A DNA stretch of 64,000 bases from Urechis unicinctus (taxonomy: Eukaryota; Annelida; Polychaeta; Xenopneusta; Urechidae): assembly GCA_034190875.2 (NCBI GenBank), contig CM067350.1:22874980-22938979 (forward strand), read 5' to 3'. Below are positions 1-14,300 of this stretch, piece after piece. The translations under genes were made by a program, and so were the position numbers. The notes under the pieces are model-generated. The model worked only from the letters and a program-made list of their open reading frames with translations, was not told the DNA's origin and searched no databases. Every line of letters begins with the position of its first letter. Within the stretch, counting starts at the first letter, position 1.

Positions 1-2113
1 CAAGGGGCAGCAAGGGTGAACTATCAATTAACGAAAATTGAATTCAGTAACATATTGCTCCAGCTTTTGACTGCGTTATCGACGGGTATCAACTTGTGGC
101 TGTGTGATAATACGCCATTAGAACAAGATCATGTTTAATGATTAAAGCCACCGGAAGGTCTCGCCAACATTTCTAGATTCTGTCGTCTGGAGTAATTAAC
201 AAATGCAAATTGAAAACCCTGACATAAACATGTTGACTGCTTCAAGTTAATGACACTTTCGTCACATCAAAGTCTGCCATGGATAGAATGAACCTTGCAG
301 TTTGCATGCAAATGACGCCGCTCAAGTGAGATATACGCGGGCTCTGTTTGCAAATGGCTTCAACAGTGAGGGACTAGCATACACCCATTAAATGAAAACA
401 GGAGCATGGCTTGAATAATTCATTGTTCTCCTCAAAGATATATTGATGATCATATATATTCATGGTATTGCTTCTTTAAGATAGGTGTTTACATCAGCCT
501 TTATATTTTCAATTAAGTTAACCACATTGGCCGAGAGTAAAACCCTATGCCTTATCTGCTTCAGAATGGTGCTGTTCACACCAGTGGCTTTTGTATATCG
601 ATAGTAATTTAAATCTTAATGAACTGGATGAACATGTGTATGGTGGCAAAGTTTAAACCAAAAGCCATAATACTCAAGCGATGTAGCTAAATGTGATCAG
701 ATTAGTACATGCACATACTCAAGCGTTATAAAGGGTTTACAGGTCATACCTTCCATAATTTGAATCCAGAACCATAGTGATTATTCACCCGACACTCAGA
801 AAATCAGCAGATCGGTCGAGGCATATTTAATCAAATGAAGAGAAAACCCCTATATATCTTTTTGTCTTTTGTGTTATGTTGTAATATGATTTTTTAAAGT
901 TTCATCTCAATTCCGAATCCGCCCCTACCTTCCATTCATACATATTAACGTACAACGCGTGGAATAAGTTAGAACAATCACCCACTACACAACATGATGC
1001 ATTACATTACAATCATTTCGACCCAAATGGACTAATGCAAGTGTGATGGGATAAAGGGTGCTCAGCAGTGCAACTTTTTACATCGACCTAGGTGATAGTA
1101 TGACCTTTCACCAATAGGCGTTTACGGGTCATTTATCCTTTCTATCGTCTGATTTGAGGAGATGCTTTCAATGGCATTTAACTTTTGTCAAGATCAAACA
1201 CTTACCACGTATTATTCTATGCTACCACATGCTTACATTGCTTCGAGTCAAGATGAAGTCCTAGCTAACGCACAGCACTACCAAAGTAGGCGTTAGCTGC
1301 ATATACAACACCGAAACCAACTTTTGATCTAGCGGACCATGATTGCCGCTTGTGAATACTTGCTCATAATGAGATGCATTAATTGTTTGTTGTGCAGGCA
1401 TAGAATCGACATAGAATAGCTGGTTAACATTCATTTATTTAGAGAGAGGACGTAGTCTAAGAGATAAGGAAAACTAAATGGTCATCAATCCTATTAGGGG
1501 GTAGTTACTGACATGGCAAGGTGTAGTGCCCATCGTAGAGTATTCACGTGCAAGGAACGAATACAACAGGGTGGATAAATATCCGTTGGATGTTAAGTCG
1601 ATTATGTGTTTTTTTCATAAGGATGTGGCATTTGCAGTGTCTAAATTACATTGTACGACACCGCAATATTTCGAAAGATCAGAACATTTGTAACCGCTTG
1701 TTAATACCCGTAATGCCCTTCGTGAGTGTGGCACACCAATGGTTTATAGAGATTATAAAACCATCCATGCGTTGATATCAGCATGGCGAATCTGATGACT
1801 TTCTGCTGATGTGCTAGAGCTCAATGTGACCTGACTTGCTTTGTCCAATAGGCAATGCCGACATGGCATCTTTGTATGGCCCTGCCTCAGTAAATTACGT
1901 GTTGAACAATTGAAAGTCTGTGCTGCAATACCAACGCCCCAGCATGGGTACATTGATTCAATTAAACGTTGAAGCAGCGGAAATGGCCATGTCAGTCGAC
2001 TACAGGCGAAATGAAATACGAAATTCGCATTCATGGCCTTCATTGATATTTTGCTAGTTTACCGTTACAGAGTTATAACTCATCCATCCTACACAAGCAG
2101 AGTTGTGTAGAAG
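1..2113. other. Non-coding AT-rich DNA
   Basis: I see no coding region, RNA gene or recognisable transposon here. Open frames are short, lack familiar motifs and occur on both strands as expected by chance. Confidence 0.6.
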
Positions 2114-2207
<94 letters not shown>

Positions 2208-2236
2208 CCATCATCATTATCATCACCATCATCACT
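2114..2236. repeat. (TCA)n / (ATC)n microsatellite
   Basis: About 120 bp of nearly pure ATC triplets, degrading to CACCATCATT variants at the right end. This is a simple repeat with no coding context. Confidence 0.97.
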
Positions 2237-5200
2237 ATGCTAATTATCATACATCTGTCAGTATCACTCTTTCTCTCCTCTCTTCTTTATCTGCTGTCTC
2301 TTTTCATTGCCTACATTAATCCCACATTTGTTTCCACTTTCTTGCTTGACTGCTGAACAAGTTAAGTAGTGATTAACAACGACGAACGTTTACAATGTGG
2401 TATTTTACTGTTGCTTCAACTTTTCCGACCCTAGAAAGTTTCTTTCCCTAATGTAAGTAGGGTAGTCGGTGGTTATGCTATGAGTACGTTTGTATTGTTT
2501 TGAATCAATCGTCATTGTGTTGCTGGTATTTAATGATGTGTTGTATCGCATAAGACGTGATAAAAACAATCCATGTGCGAATCACTCACGGTGGTTTGTG
2601 CATGACCAACGTCGAGAGGAAACGAAAACATCAACATATTTCACAATGACTCATAACTTTAATTATCTGCTTATACCCTCAAGCTCTGACGACTCTTAGG
2701 TGTGAGGGAAGAGAGCTTACGGCTTAAAATACGATTCTGCCCGTACTGTTTCTTTCGCCACAGAAAGCCCTTCACTTCGTTACAGCATTCAATGTGTGCA
2801 TTCCATCCTCCCCTCCGCTGGTCGTAAAGTACAGGTTAGCGTAACCTTGACTCACTTTAATCATCTAGTCTGATGGAACCTTCTTAGCATAGCTATAACT
2901 TAAATTGCCTTACTTATTGCCAAAAAATGGTACAGAGGGTTATGAAAATATCAGCATGGGCGGGAAATTCTAAGTGACGTTGTGATTAGTCGGTCATCAT
3001 ATATTGCTTTAATCTCAAAGAAGTTCTTGCGAATCAAAGCCACTCTAGGGCGAGATATGAAAACAATAAATTTGTATTCATTATCCTAGACGTCGCATGG
3101 TACAACGCTACACCACACCGACGAGCATAATGAAACCGAATATGAAATCACCTCACCCTCCCCCCCCCCCCCTCCCCACTATTTTCTTTTGTTACTGGCA
3201 TTCACGTCCATTCTAAGGCCGATAAGTAACGAATGGTTATAGGTCCGCTAATGAGAGCTTATGGATGGAAAGATATAAACGCAATATGTGTAAAGGATTG
3301 AATACCACTATCAGCTTTTAATATTTACCTTTCCGTATTTGTCTAAGAGTATTGAGTCTATCTACAATATAACACTGTCAGAATTGCCAATGCAGCCTGC
3401 ATGGATAGTCTACATCTTTACATCTTAGTCGCATTGCACACCTAGAGCATGAGGCAGTGCAGTGCATTAATATTGCATGCTAGCTTGAATTTCCTTGCCT
3501 ATGATGGATTGCCCCTTCAAGACCCCGAACACGACCGTGAATAAATGTAAAAAATTATTAAGATACGAGTAAACTTTGACCCATCCCTTCTCCTTCGAAT
3601 ATTCCAACATCGTCTCTCACTCTATTATGATGAATACACAAGAGACCCTCTATGTGCTTCTCCCATACATCTATATAGAAAAATCGAACTTCCAGTAATC
3701 CAATGAAGCAGGGTTTATGGCGTTCATGCATTAAATGCCTCCCCATTATTCATGGTCTCCCTTGTGCTCATGGTTTGTATGAGTATTAACTTAACGGTGC
3801 ATTTCATAAAAAATCATGATATTTCTATAGTGAAAAAAAATTCCCTACTACATTTGGATTGATATACGTGAAAACGAGACCAATCTGTGACCCCTGCTAC
3901 TTCTATGGGCGTTGTCAAGTCAGATTGCATATTTCTTACGGGACGTGAATAATAACCAAACAATGGATAGTGGTGGGCTCTATTAGACAACCGAAGCAGT
4001 AGACGGGCCTAGTTTGTGAGATAATATCAGAAGATGATGGACTTGGGCATGCGCAGTAACTTCACCCGGTCGTAACTTATTTGCTCATTTTTGTAAACTA
4101 TATTCAGAGGCTGTGTTCAAAGGTCCGATATAGATAAATTGTTGACGATTTAGGATGCCTAAACTTTGAAATGATTTAAATCGAGTCATTTTAACAACCA
4201 GACAAAAACGGGGGGAAAGGGAAGAATTGAACTAGGCGCAAAACAAAATGCATCATGCGGTAGTCATTGAGTGAATGTGCCAATAATGCATCTTTGTTAA
4301 TCTCAACATCTTCAGTATGTATTGAATATAGATGTTGTAACCATGTAAACTGCCAAAGATGTTCAGTGTATATGCCAGCTTAAGGAAAGAATGGACTTAT
4401 GTAGAATGCGAATCAATAGCTAATTCAGACTTTCATAGTCTATCTGGCTCTCAGCTGGGTAAACCAGTAGCAACATTACATGTTGATGTACTGCTCAATG
4501 GATTGGATTTGAGGGGGTGATGTGGAATCAAATGTCAGGTGCAAGGTATATATTCACTTTTAACATAGAACTGGATCTGTTTCATAACATCACAATCCTA
4601 CGTCTAGGAAAGGTGTCAGACTAGAATTCTATCAAAGAGCAGAACACGTCTCTATTCAAATCGACAGCGGTGAACGCGAACGTCGACTAAATTTAATTAC
4701 GACTGGACAGAAATCTTATGACAACAGCCTCTATTGTCTGAAGTTACTCCCAAATCATCCCAGTCTGAAGATTACAAAATGTATAGTGACAGCGAGTGTA
4801 TTTGCAAGAGAGTAGCAGATAGAGAGAAAAAATTTAATGAAACTCCAACATTTAGATTAAACCCGATATATTGGAAGGTCGCAATTCTTTAACGCGTCCG
4901 ACCCATGATTTGACAACATCACTTTTTAATTTATACAGTCAATAAATCATTGTATCTGACTTGGCCATGTTCAGAAGTTAATTATGATACACGTTTAGTT
5001 ATGTCAGCGGATGTGTCATTGGCTCTGCGATCGTTTGTGCGAAATAAAATCTGTCTGATGGCTTATGTCAGATGTTTGAGGGGTAAGTGTGCTAACCGCA
5101 TGCATACTTTTTGTTCATTGACTCTCTGTTTCATCCCATGACCATTCCAATATACACGCAGTTATTATCCATGCTGCTGTTGCGCACTTAGGCGATGGAA

Positions 5201-8200
5201 ACTTTAAAGGTAAAATAAAAGCAGCCTTCGCTGGTTTCTGTTTGCAACTCTTTGTAGACTAGTAAACTGTTATGTTGCCTCCCATAAACTTTCGTTTTAT
5301 AGCAGCCCTCAGTGCATCTATTTCTTTGATAAATATACCAGCCACTAAACTAGAATACAGACACCAACAGGCGAACGTAAGCAAAACTGTGGAAAAGTGG
5401 CAGTTGAGAGGTTTATGACGAGATCATCACTGTTTATATATGCAAACAATGAATTACTTATTAAGTTATTTAATGTATGGGTTAAAGGTTGAGTCATTCA
5501 AAATCAAACGACTGCTGATATCAGGGATAGGCCAGGAACTAATCGCAGAATAGCAAAGTTCAATAAAATTGCCATTAACGGAGCATTTAAATAGCCAGAT
5601 TACGCAGTACCAATCGCGAATTGCGGCTAGTACGAATAACGCATTAAGTGATAATATGATTCGTACCACCCCTTTCATGATCAGCCTCAATAGCACATCT
5701 CCGCAACATCACCATCCCTATAAATTCCAACACACTTTTTGCCCCCGACCCCGCCCAACCGCCTCCTTTCCAACTACACACTAGTAGTGGTACATTAATA
5801 TTACACACCGGAAGACGCTCTCTTGCGCACGATGAATAGTCTCATACGCCCAATAACGCTAACAAGAATCAATCAAATCAAGCAGGCAGACACTGACATC
5901 TTAGGGGGAGAGTGAATAATTTTGCTGTACAATCAAAGGTCAGAAGATATCCAACTAGAATATCAATGATCTAAGCAATACCTCTAGACTATTTACTATT
6001 TTTATGTTTCTATTGGCTATTTACCTACCCTGAATAAGAACAGCTATTAAATCCGAGCTAATTGACTCTGATCGGTAACCTTAATGGATTTTGTAAAGTA
6101 CTTTGATGTTAGTAATCTATATATTAGCTCCTAATTAATTAAACAGACGTTAATATAATTTGTACCATGCTCACGGTAGATCTTATTCAAGCGGACTCTT
6201 GAAAATGGAATAAATGCTAACCGAGACTAGCGTTACTGTGAATAGCGTTACTGCTTCATGTCGAAGGCTTCAGTAACACAAAATTATATTACTTTAAACG
6301 CGAGTGTACCCGTTACCCATTTGGTCATTAACTCAATCCCCCAAGTATGACAATGACGACTAATCCTTTGTTGAGATGTCAGCATCGTGTCAGGGGTTCC
6401 ATCCCCATGGTGTTCAAATCGGGCGATAAATATAGTGAAAAGGGGGAAATTCGTGTTTGATTGAATCATTTGTAAAATATATCGATTGAATGATTGTTGC
6501 AAGTAATGGCGCCTCTCTTGTGTGTGCCCTTATGGTCCTTTAGTCCTAATAACACGCAGTTACCCTTTCTCTCTATTGGTGTGAAAATAGACCTAGCCAA
6601 CACGAACCCTTATTTACATATATATCGACCAGAATTCACCATGCTTCGTAGATGCAAGCTTGTAGCTAGACTATTAATATACGCCTCCTGTCAAGGTTAT
6701 CGCATCATTGTCTCTCTCAACCATCCATTATAGTTTCCAATGTGTATGCCAAGGGATTTTCTGATCAAATTAGGGCCACAAGGGTGGTTAGTTGTGACGA
6801 ATGAATTTGGAAATAGTTTACTCAGTGCTCAGGTAATTTGGTCGGCTGCGATGGACGAGGAGGAGATGTAGGGCAGGGGAGTTTGCGATGGGTAGGGTTT
6901 CCTCCATATTTCTAGCCTTTATTGCACCCCCTCTATCGTATCCTTATATTCGACATTCAGCAAAAAAAACGCTTGATAAACTGATAAAGGCGGTTATCTG
7001 AGGTATCGATGGATGAGGTATCCGTTAATCGATTGATATTAAAGATGAGTTATATGTTTCCGTTCTATGTATAAGCACTAGTATGTTTAATGAACGGGAT
7101 ATATTTTAGGAAGATAGCCTTCCATATGTTACATAAAAGCAAACTCGCGTTCTAGGCGTAGATTTGGTATAAGCAATTCGTCAACAAATAACGTAAAATA
7201 TTAAACGTGAGGAAATGTTTTTGTTTTGAAAACCTACGCGCATGGATTGATTAGATGGCCGAGAATGTCATATGCAGTAAGGGCAGCCGTGAAGAACACC
7301 TGTGCACAACGGCCATCTGCGTTATGCTGGCACGTTCACAAAAGTATAATTAATCAATCAATCGTTTGGTATAATTGATGTTGGCAGATAATTATTAATG
7401 ATTGACACTTGAATCAGACCAGCGAGTACAGATTATGCCGCATAGGAATAATTAACATTCATAACTTTCGTGAAACCCTGCCGTCGCAAGGTGGCGACCG
7501 ATCCATCCATTTGCTTTTATCTTCAAATCAGATCAATGATATTCAACCCGAGCTTCCATGTTCCACATCCATCAGTGGTTCAACTTAAGCTGAGCATCCA
7601 TTCCTCACCACTGGAACCCCGGGTCGTTATTTATATATGTCGGCTAAGAATTTTCGTCGCAGATAAATTAAATTAAAACTCGATTTATAACTTTACACCC
7701 ATTCACGGTCACTGATAGATGGTTTCAGGTTAAGAGATATTTGCCAATCCTTCGTGGATCTTTTGATGACATTAACTTACCTTAAAGCTTTGAATGTCCG
7801 TCGGAGTTGAAAGATTCACAAACACCGTCACGGTATTTGTTCACATCTGTAGAAGGCATTAACGGCTCTCTCAAGAAATTTACAGCTCTTCCATTTGTTT
7901 CCCCTACATGAACTATGGTCGGCAATCCCCGGTGGGCAATAGAGGAGGCCCAGGAAATCTCTCGCCTGCTAAGTTATTCGCACAGCATGGCACACCAACA
8001 CCTTCATCCAATGTTAGTATTCCTGACGGTCTGATGAAATCGATCTGAGAACTAGTCTTAACCCGAGCGTACTGTAAGTAACACTGCTGTTTATTTGTCT
8101 CGACCTTGCACTGACGTGAACCACTTATCCCGTTGGTGGCATGAGACAAAATGTTATTCACATTGTACATGCCATTCTTATTATTCCATCATTGTTTACG

Positions 8201-10507
8201 CCGACCTCACTTATTTGGCCCGACTGATGAGATAGACATACCCCCCCCCTTTAATGTTTTATACGACGGTTGCATAAAACTAGCTTAAGATTTCGTCGTG
8301 TTCCTCAGACACGGTAAAACATACCAATAACATTTGTTGCAAAGGAATTTTGTTTTAACTGAGTACAGTTCTAACTACGATGTATTCAGAGAATTTACGT
8401 CATGTTTGAAGAGATGTTAACTCTTTTTCGTTCTCGCAAGTGAGTTGATTTGATCAATTTAAGCCAAGCACTGATACTTGGCGGTTGACAAATGCTGTAA
8501 ATATAAACGAAACCTTCACTTTATGTAAGGATTCACAATCATTGTGTATGTTACAAAAATGTGCCTTCATCGAGTAGTGTGCTTGAGTCTATACTTCTCC
8601 CGGAAAATGGATCGCCCATCCAATTCCGTCTTTGTTGAGACAATGCTCACCAATCTCGTGCGTGCTTTGTATTAAAGCCTATAAAGCTACATACGGGGTC
8701 ACATACCTTGTAGTCGCGTCAGTATTAACAAACGGCCTGCGAGATGTGATCAAAGGCCGGCTTGGGTTTCTGAACTTCACCAGCACGCAGTAGATCTCAT
8801 GTTAGTCAAGACCTTTCATTAATTTAGCTCAAGACCTTTCATGACATTTACCGAAATAACTCACGTGTTTGCTTGTTTTCATTTGCTATTGGGTAATGTC
8901 ATACAGACGACCGAAACAGAAATTAAGTGTAGCGTGTATTGCTTGTTTTTGTTTTGGCAATTGAGCAGAATACTAAACATTTTCACATCGTCTTCAATGT
9001 TTCGCTCAACTTTTTATTCATTTGGGTTCATCAATTAATGCAAGGTTTGTTGCAAAGTAACTTTAGGATGTGCATGCAACACGTAGAATACTATTAGATA
9101 TTTTCTGAAATGCTGCTGGTATATAATGATGTTTTTGACATTTAGTATTAGCTCAATGCCACATTGTGGAGATGTAGGTTCAACAGTGAGTATTCCTCAC
9201 CCCGGATTATACCCTTTGCGTTAAAGCTCACGACCAACTGGCTGTGGCTATTAAAACAATGTTTCTACTCTGCTTTCTATCAGCGATGAGAGCATATATT
9301 AGCTTTTTTCCTCCTCCCGTCTCTTGCATTCTTAAAAGTCTTTTCCTCTTCCATATTTTCATATCACTTTTTTTCTCTTCCGATTGGTCGATCTGCAAAC
9401 TACTGGTGGAAACTACATTTTGCAATTTGCAAGCTCCCATCATGCATGACTGGGACCCATCCAGGTTCCATAGAAAGCGATGTCGGGACCAACGTCTGTG
9501 TGTTAATACTGTACCAAATGACAGATTGCTTAATGCTAAATGGATGTGATTTGATTTGAAATGACGCAGAGGGTTCGCCCTAGCGATTATCTTGATTGAT
9601 GGCGTAAGAAAGCATTCAACAGAGATTGTTAGGCAATTTTAGCTGCCCTCATTAATGAGCTCACAGCTACCAGATGAGTAAATAACTTAGATAATGTTGA
9701 TAGGTAATAGCATTTACGCCTGTTCCAGACTATATTGTGATGCCTCATTCACCTGGCCCTTTTGTCAATACGGCTACCGTAGGAGGGTGATTTGGATTAT
9801 GCATTCCGAGTAATCAATCTTTGCATATTGAAGAAATGTGTAAAACGATTTGTTTATATCATATTCGCCCTTAGACACAAAGTTTCGTTTATATCACGTT
9901 TACTATTACTTATTCCCGTACTCTACCCAACCTCACTCATCCATCGTAATATGCAGTACATCGATGCTCCTATCTACGACTTATCTGCTGTACGTTATCC
10001 TCTAGGGCAAACTACGCTATTTTTACAGCAATCATATCGCGGAGAGTCGATCAATGTTCCTCACCAGTTAGATCCACCTAAAATCTGCGTCCAGCTATAG
10101 GGTTCTCATGTAACGGAAAGTTGGTGCAACAAAAGGATACTAATATAGTTGGTTCCTTATGTGGCAACCTAGAATTAGTCTAACACGACCACCATGTTAC
10201 AGCGATTATAAAGAGGCCATCAGTCTCAGAGTCACATCGGAATAACTAAATCCACATTATGGAGAACGTCTACTCTCTCCCTCCCCTGCCTCGTTACCTA
10301 TCCTATTTCGCTCATGAAAATTCTATCCGCCATTTATGAACATATCTTGTGTCCGTAAATTGATCTAGCATTGTCATTTCATTTATAGAATAAGAGGAAT
10401 TGCTGAGAGAGACAGGGATGCGGTCGCCTAGACAGGGAGCACATTTCTCTGTTGTTAATATCCATTATGAAGCACCATCGAGTCTGGCCGACATCAGGAA
10501 TAAATTA
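2237..10507. other. Non-coding AT-rich DNA, no gene seen
   Basis: Eight kilobases without a supportable gene. Short poly-C runs (about 3160-3176 and 8241-8249) and a 23-bp direct duplication near 8806-8842 are the only local structures noted. The stretch around 10262-10345 resembles sequence at 34331-34425 and is probably an old dispersed repeat. Confidence 0.55.
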
Positions 10508-10660
<153 letters not shown>

Positions 10661-10674
10661 ATCTCTATGTGTAT

Positions 10675-11290
10675 GCGACCATTTTGGACATTTAGCAAAA
10701 AACCAACCATTTTGGGACATTGTAAACGACAAAATATACACTTTATCAGATGATTATTTCTTGTTTTATGGTGGTCTGTGAGTAACATATGTCGGTTTCT
10801 TAACTTTATTTTTCATTTTCATTGTTTTATTAAGCTTATATATTTTGTGTACCAAAATTGGTGTTCCAAAATAGTTAGGGTACGAGGGACATGACAAAAA
10901 CCGACTATTTTGGAACTTGACAAAAACCGACTATTTTGGAACATGACAAAAACCGACTATTTTGGAACATGACACAAACCGACTATTTTGAGACATAAAA
11001 AAACCCTACCATTCTGGTACATAAAAAAACCACCTTTTTAGGAAATAACCAAATGAAATGACACAAAGTTACAGCCATTTTACGGCAGTGTGGGGAGCTG
11101 GTTGTGACGGGAATCAAAAACTATTTTGGAACATGACACAAACCGACTATTTTAAGACATAAAAAAACCTACCATTCCGGTACCTAAAAAAACGACCATT
11201 TTAGGAAATAACCAAATGAAATGACACAAAGTTACAGCCATTTTACGGCAGTGTAGGGGGCTGGTTGTGACGGGAATCAAAAGTTTTCAT
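10675..11290. repeat. 26-bp tandem array and 163-bp duplication with foldback core
   Basis: Units with the core ACTATTTTGGAAC start at 10900, 10926, 10952 and 10978, then decay near 11004 and 11030; weaker units lie upstream from 10675. The reverse complement GTTCCAAAATAGT occurs at 10863-10875, so the array can fold back on itself. A larger segment (about 10958-11120) is repeated at about 11121-11283 with few differences, including the phrase GTTACAGCCATTTTACGGCA. A related hairpin occurs at 31913-31967. No protein is encoded. Confidence 0.9.
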
Positions 11291-11980
11291 CTATGCCATG
11301 GAATTTCATCACTCTCTGTATAAAGGTGTATCTTTATTTGAAATGGTAATAAGCAATAGCGGTTTAAGTTAATGGTTAGTATCATTAAATTTCAACTACT
11401 TTTATCTTGCAGTTAAGGGGCGATCCATGTTTAACTAACAAGATTCATTCATTTCATATCGAGAGAAGTACTAACTTAAGTTATTCAAACATGGAGGAAG
11501 AGTGGTTCTAATTGTCTGAAGCTTCCGAGTACGGGCCCGCCGCATGGTTATATATATCTAGACCGAGATAAGCAAACTTTGAAACTTGAACTTGTTCTGG
11601 AACTTGTATGATGGAACGCGCAGTAGTGTCGAGAATCTGAATATGAACTTGACAGGGGTCGGCTTTCATATCATTGACAAAACGCGAACATAGTTTAGTA
11701 TCATTCCACATCATGTCCGAGACCTCTACGCTCCGTCGCCAAGTGATCTTCGATGTTGCAAGCGAGGTTAAGCCCCAATCTTGCTCACACTCCGCATAAG
11801 GATTTATTGTATCGATATAGTTATAGTAATAGACGATTTATATAAATCCCTGTGGCTCGATATGGTTGTTTGTTTGTCCGTGGAGGCGTCTCCGTGGTTC
11901 ATCATGACGCTTAATCGTTCAAGTTTTTTCTCGTCCAATGTAGCTCACAGATAGGCATGTTTTTGTGCTCTAGTTCATAG
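11291..11980. other. Non-coding DNA between the repeat array and the GC-rich island
   Basis: Ordinary AT-rich sequence with no gene or repeat recognised. Confidence 0.5.
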
Positions 11981-12000
11981 AAATATACGCTAATAACTTA

Positions 12001-13980
12001 ATGATACATCGTACTACCGTTATGTTATCACTATTATTTCTGATTGTATCATCATATAGTAATACATTCATAGTTCTCCCAGTAGTTCGCGGCCCTGACG
12101 CCGTTATTCCCTGGAACCAAGACCCCCCAAAAGAAGCAGAGAGGCGGGAGCTCTTCAGCGAGAAGTCAAAACGGCTCTGGAACGATATTTTCGACCTAAC
12201 AAGTAGAATAGCAGACTACGCAAAAACCAAGGCAGCCTAAGACACCCACATAAAAAAGCTACAAGCGCTACTAGTCTCCCCGCCACCAGAGGAATAAGAA
12301 CCCTTCGGTGAGAGGGCCCTACGGGTCCAAAAAGAATTGCAACATAGAACCGTTAAGAAGCACCGCCGGGCGGGAACCAAAAAAGCCCTCGCCGAGCAAG
12401 AAAACCTTCTTGGCGCCAAAGAGCCAGTCTTGCCCGACACTCCCGTCAACGAGGAGCCGCTCCCCGCCGACGTCCCGTTCCGGAAGCAGTACGACGCAGC
12501 CATAGAGGATTTCCGTCAGTAGAGCAGCATCAAGCTCATTTATACCACCTGGATCCTCAAGGACGACGATGTCGGCCTCACAGAGCGCCGAGCCTTCGAG
12601 ATCCTCGGTGCACTAGGTAAGGGCCAATTCATTCTCCGGCAGAAGATAATCAAACAGGACGGAGATAAGTGGTACACCCGCTGCGAGCCGCGAAAAAGGC
12701 AATAGCGCAGTTCAACAACCGATGCCGAACTGGCCTCCTCATTGGGTTCTACAAGATGTCGTCAACGTGGCTTACCCAGAGCGCGCAATCGTCTGGGCTT
12801 GATAAAAGAGGTCCTTGCCGATCTCGAGCCAATGAAGACCGGAGAGTTAAACTGCGTCGCCATGATCGTCCTCGACCGCATCGACCAGATGAGCAAACAC
12901 AACCCAACAAAGGAGATCGCCGCAAAAGCGAAGGTCGTTGCGTGGGAAACCAATATTCGCGAATAAGGGGGGTCGATATCCTAGACATTCCCAACCTCGA
13001 GAAAATCATTGGCCAGAGCATTATCATTCGCGACATAGCGGGTGGGGGGGGGGGGATTCTCTATATGGAAACGCGCTATCCGAAGAAAGCCACCATTGAA
13101 CCACCATCCAACACAACGGTCATGCGTGGCACGCCAACCCCCAGTTCCCCGCCAACCGGGAGATTAAGTTCTACGAGGGCAACATCTGGGAAGCAATCGC
13201 AATCCTCGAAGAACCACGCGGCACTGGGCTTATGGGCCACCCCACGTACGACCAATTCATTTCTGACGACGGCGCCCTTTACCGTACTAAGGAGCACCAC
13301 GCCTACCTGGCTGAGATCTGTCAGCGCCTTGAGCTGGACAGCAGCGTGGTCTGAGAGTCCGAGGCGCCAACCGGTTGGCACGTGAGCGCAACGGGTGGAA
13401 GCCAACGCCCCACACCTTCCTGCCCGACATTGAGGCCGCTTGCGCTAAATACATAGGCGGGAGTGTCTGGAATAAAGCAACGTACGCCACTGCCAGCCTA
13501 GTGGAACTGGACATGAGCCTAGTAGAACTGGACATGAAACACTGCTTGCGCGCCCTACTTCAAAGCGTTTTGGCCACCCGAAGCCACACTTCCGGCGCAT
13601 AGCCGTCTACGGTACGTTATTGCGGGATTTTACGGGCCTCGTCAAAATTGTCACCTGGTCCTTCACCCAAGGCATCCACCCGGCCATCGTCCTCTGGCTT
13701 GGGGAGCACCTAGATTTCCCCTGTGAAATGGCCATACCCCCCCCCCCCCCCCCCATCCATTGCCTGCGGCGGCGGAACCAACGCCACAGAACAGCCATGT
13801 AAACGCTGCCGCAACAAACCAAGCAGCCGAAAACTACTAACCCTGCAAGCCAAACCAAATACTCACCAACTAGTCCACCTATAACATTGCAGAAATCCCG
13901 ACAAAAAAAGTCCCCCCCAAAATAAGGGGGTACCACCCTTTAAAAACCCTTAAAACCCAATATATGGGTCGAATACTTTC
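12001..13980 (+). pseudogene. GC-rich fossil coding island of unknown family
   Basis: About 2 kb that is much richer in G and C than either flank, with base composition changing near 12085 and again near 13950. Translated on the plus strand, most of it reads like protein. There is a charged helical stretch with FDLTSRIADYAKTKA, a Lys/Arg/Glu-rich linker, a segment with RRAFEILGALGKGQFIL, a helical segment with IKEVLADLEPMKTGEL, a segment with GNIWEAIAILEEPRGTG, and a segment with LLRDFTGLVKIVTWSF. A seven-residue unit SLVELDM is duplicated near 13500. The coding capacity is broken in roughly half a dozen or more places, so it is an old, dead copy. I do not recognise the family. Because a viral or other mobile origin cannot be excluded, it is treated as a fossil. 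No terminal repeats were found. Confidence is high that it was coding and low on what it was. Confidence 0.5.
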
Positions 13981-14155
13981 GTAGGGTCGTTAAATAAGGA
14001 CTACTCACTAGGGAACAGGTAAGCATAATTTTAACATTGAGGCCATGCGTAAACAGTTTAAAAATCGTTTTTTACTGTCAAAAGCTATGATGATATAGTA
14101 TTGCATCATTAACTGGGCATGTGTAATATTTTTATAAACTATATAGTGATTGTTT

Positions 14156-14300
14156 GACAATTATGCATGTTTATTGACATTTCAAGCATATTTAAGAGTT
14201 TGTGGCACATCCATTTGGAACCAGCACTACTCATGACAACTATGCATAGTTAATGACATTTAAAGCATAATTAAGAGGTGGTACAAGGCCCATTTCCAAG
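14156..14300. repeat. Diverged tandem duplication, period 79 bp
   Basis: A segment starting GACAATTATGCATG at 14156 is repeated at 14235 as GACAACTATGCATA. Similarity continues through TGACATTT.AAGCATA.TTAAGAG in both copies. The differences scattered through the copies indicate an old duplication. Confidence 0.8.

Noticed and set aside
12001-13980. Idea that the GC-rich island is an intact gene read with a variant genetic code
   Set aside because: The island is disturbed in more than one kind of way, so reassigned codons alone would not account for it; decay is simpler. A nuclear metazoan context gives no reason to expect a variant code.
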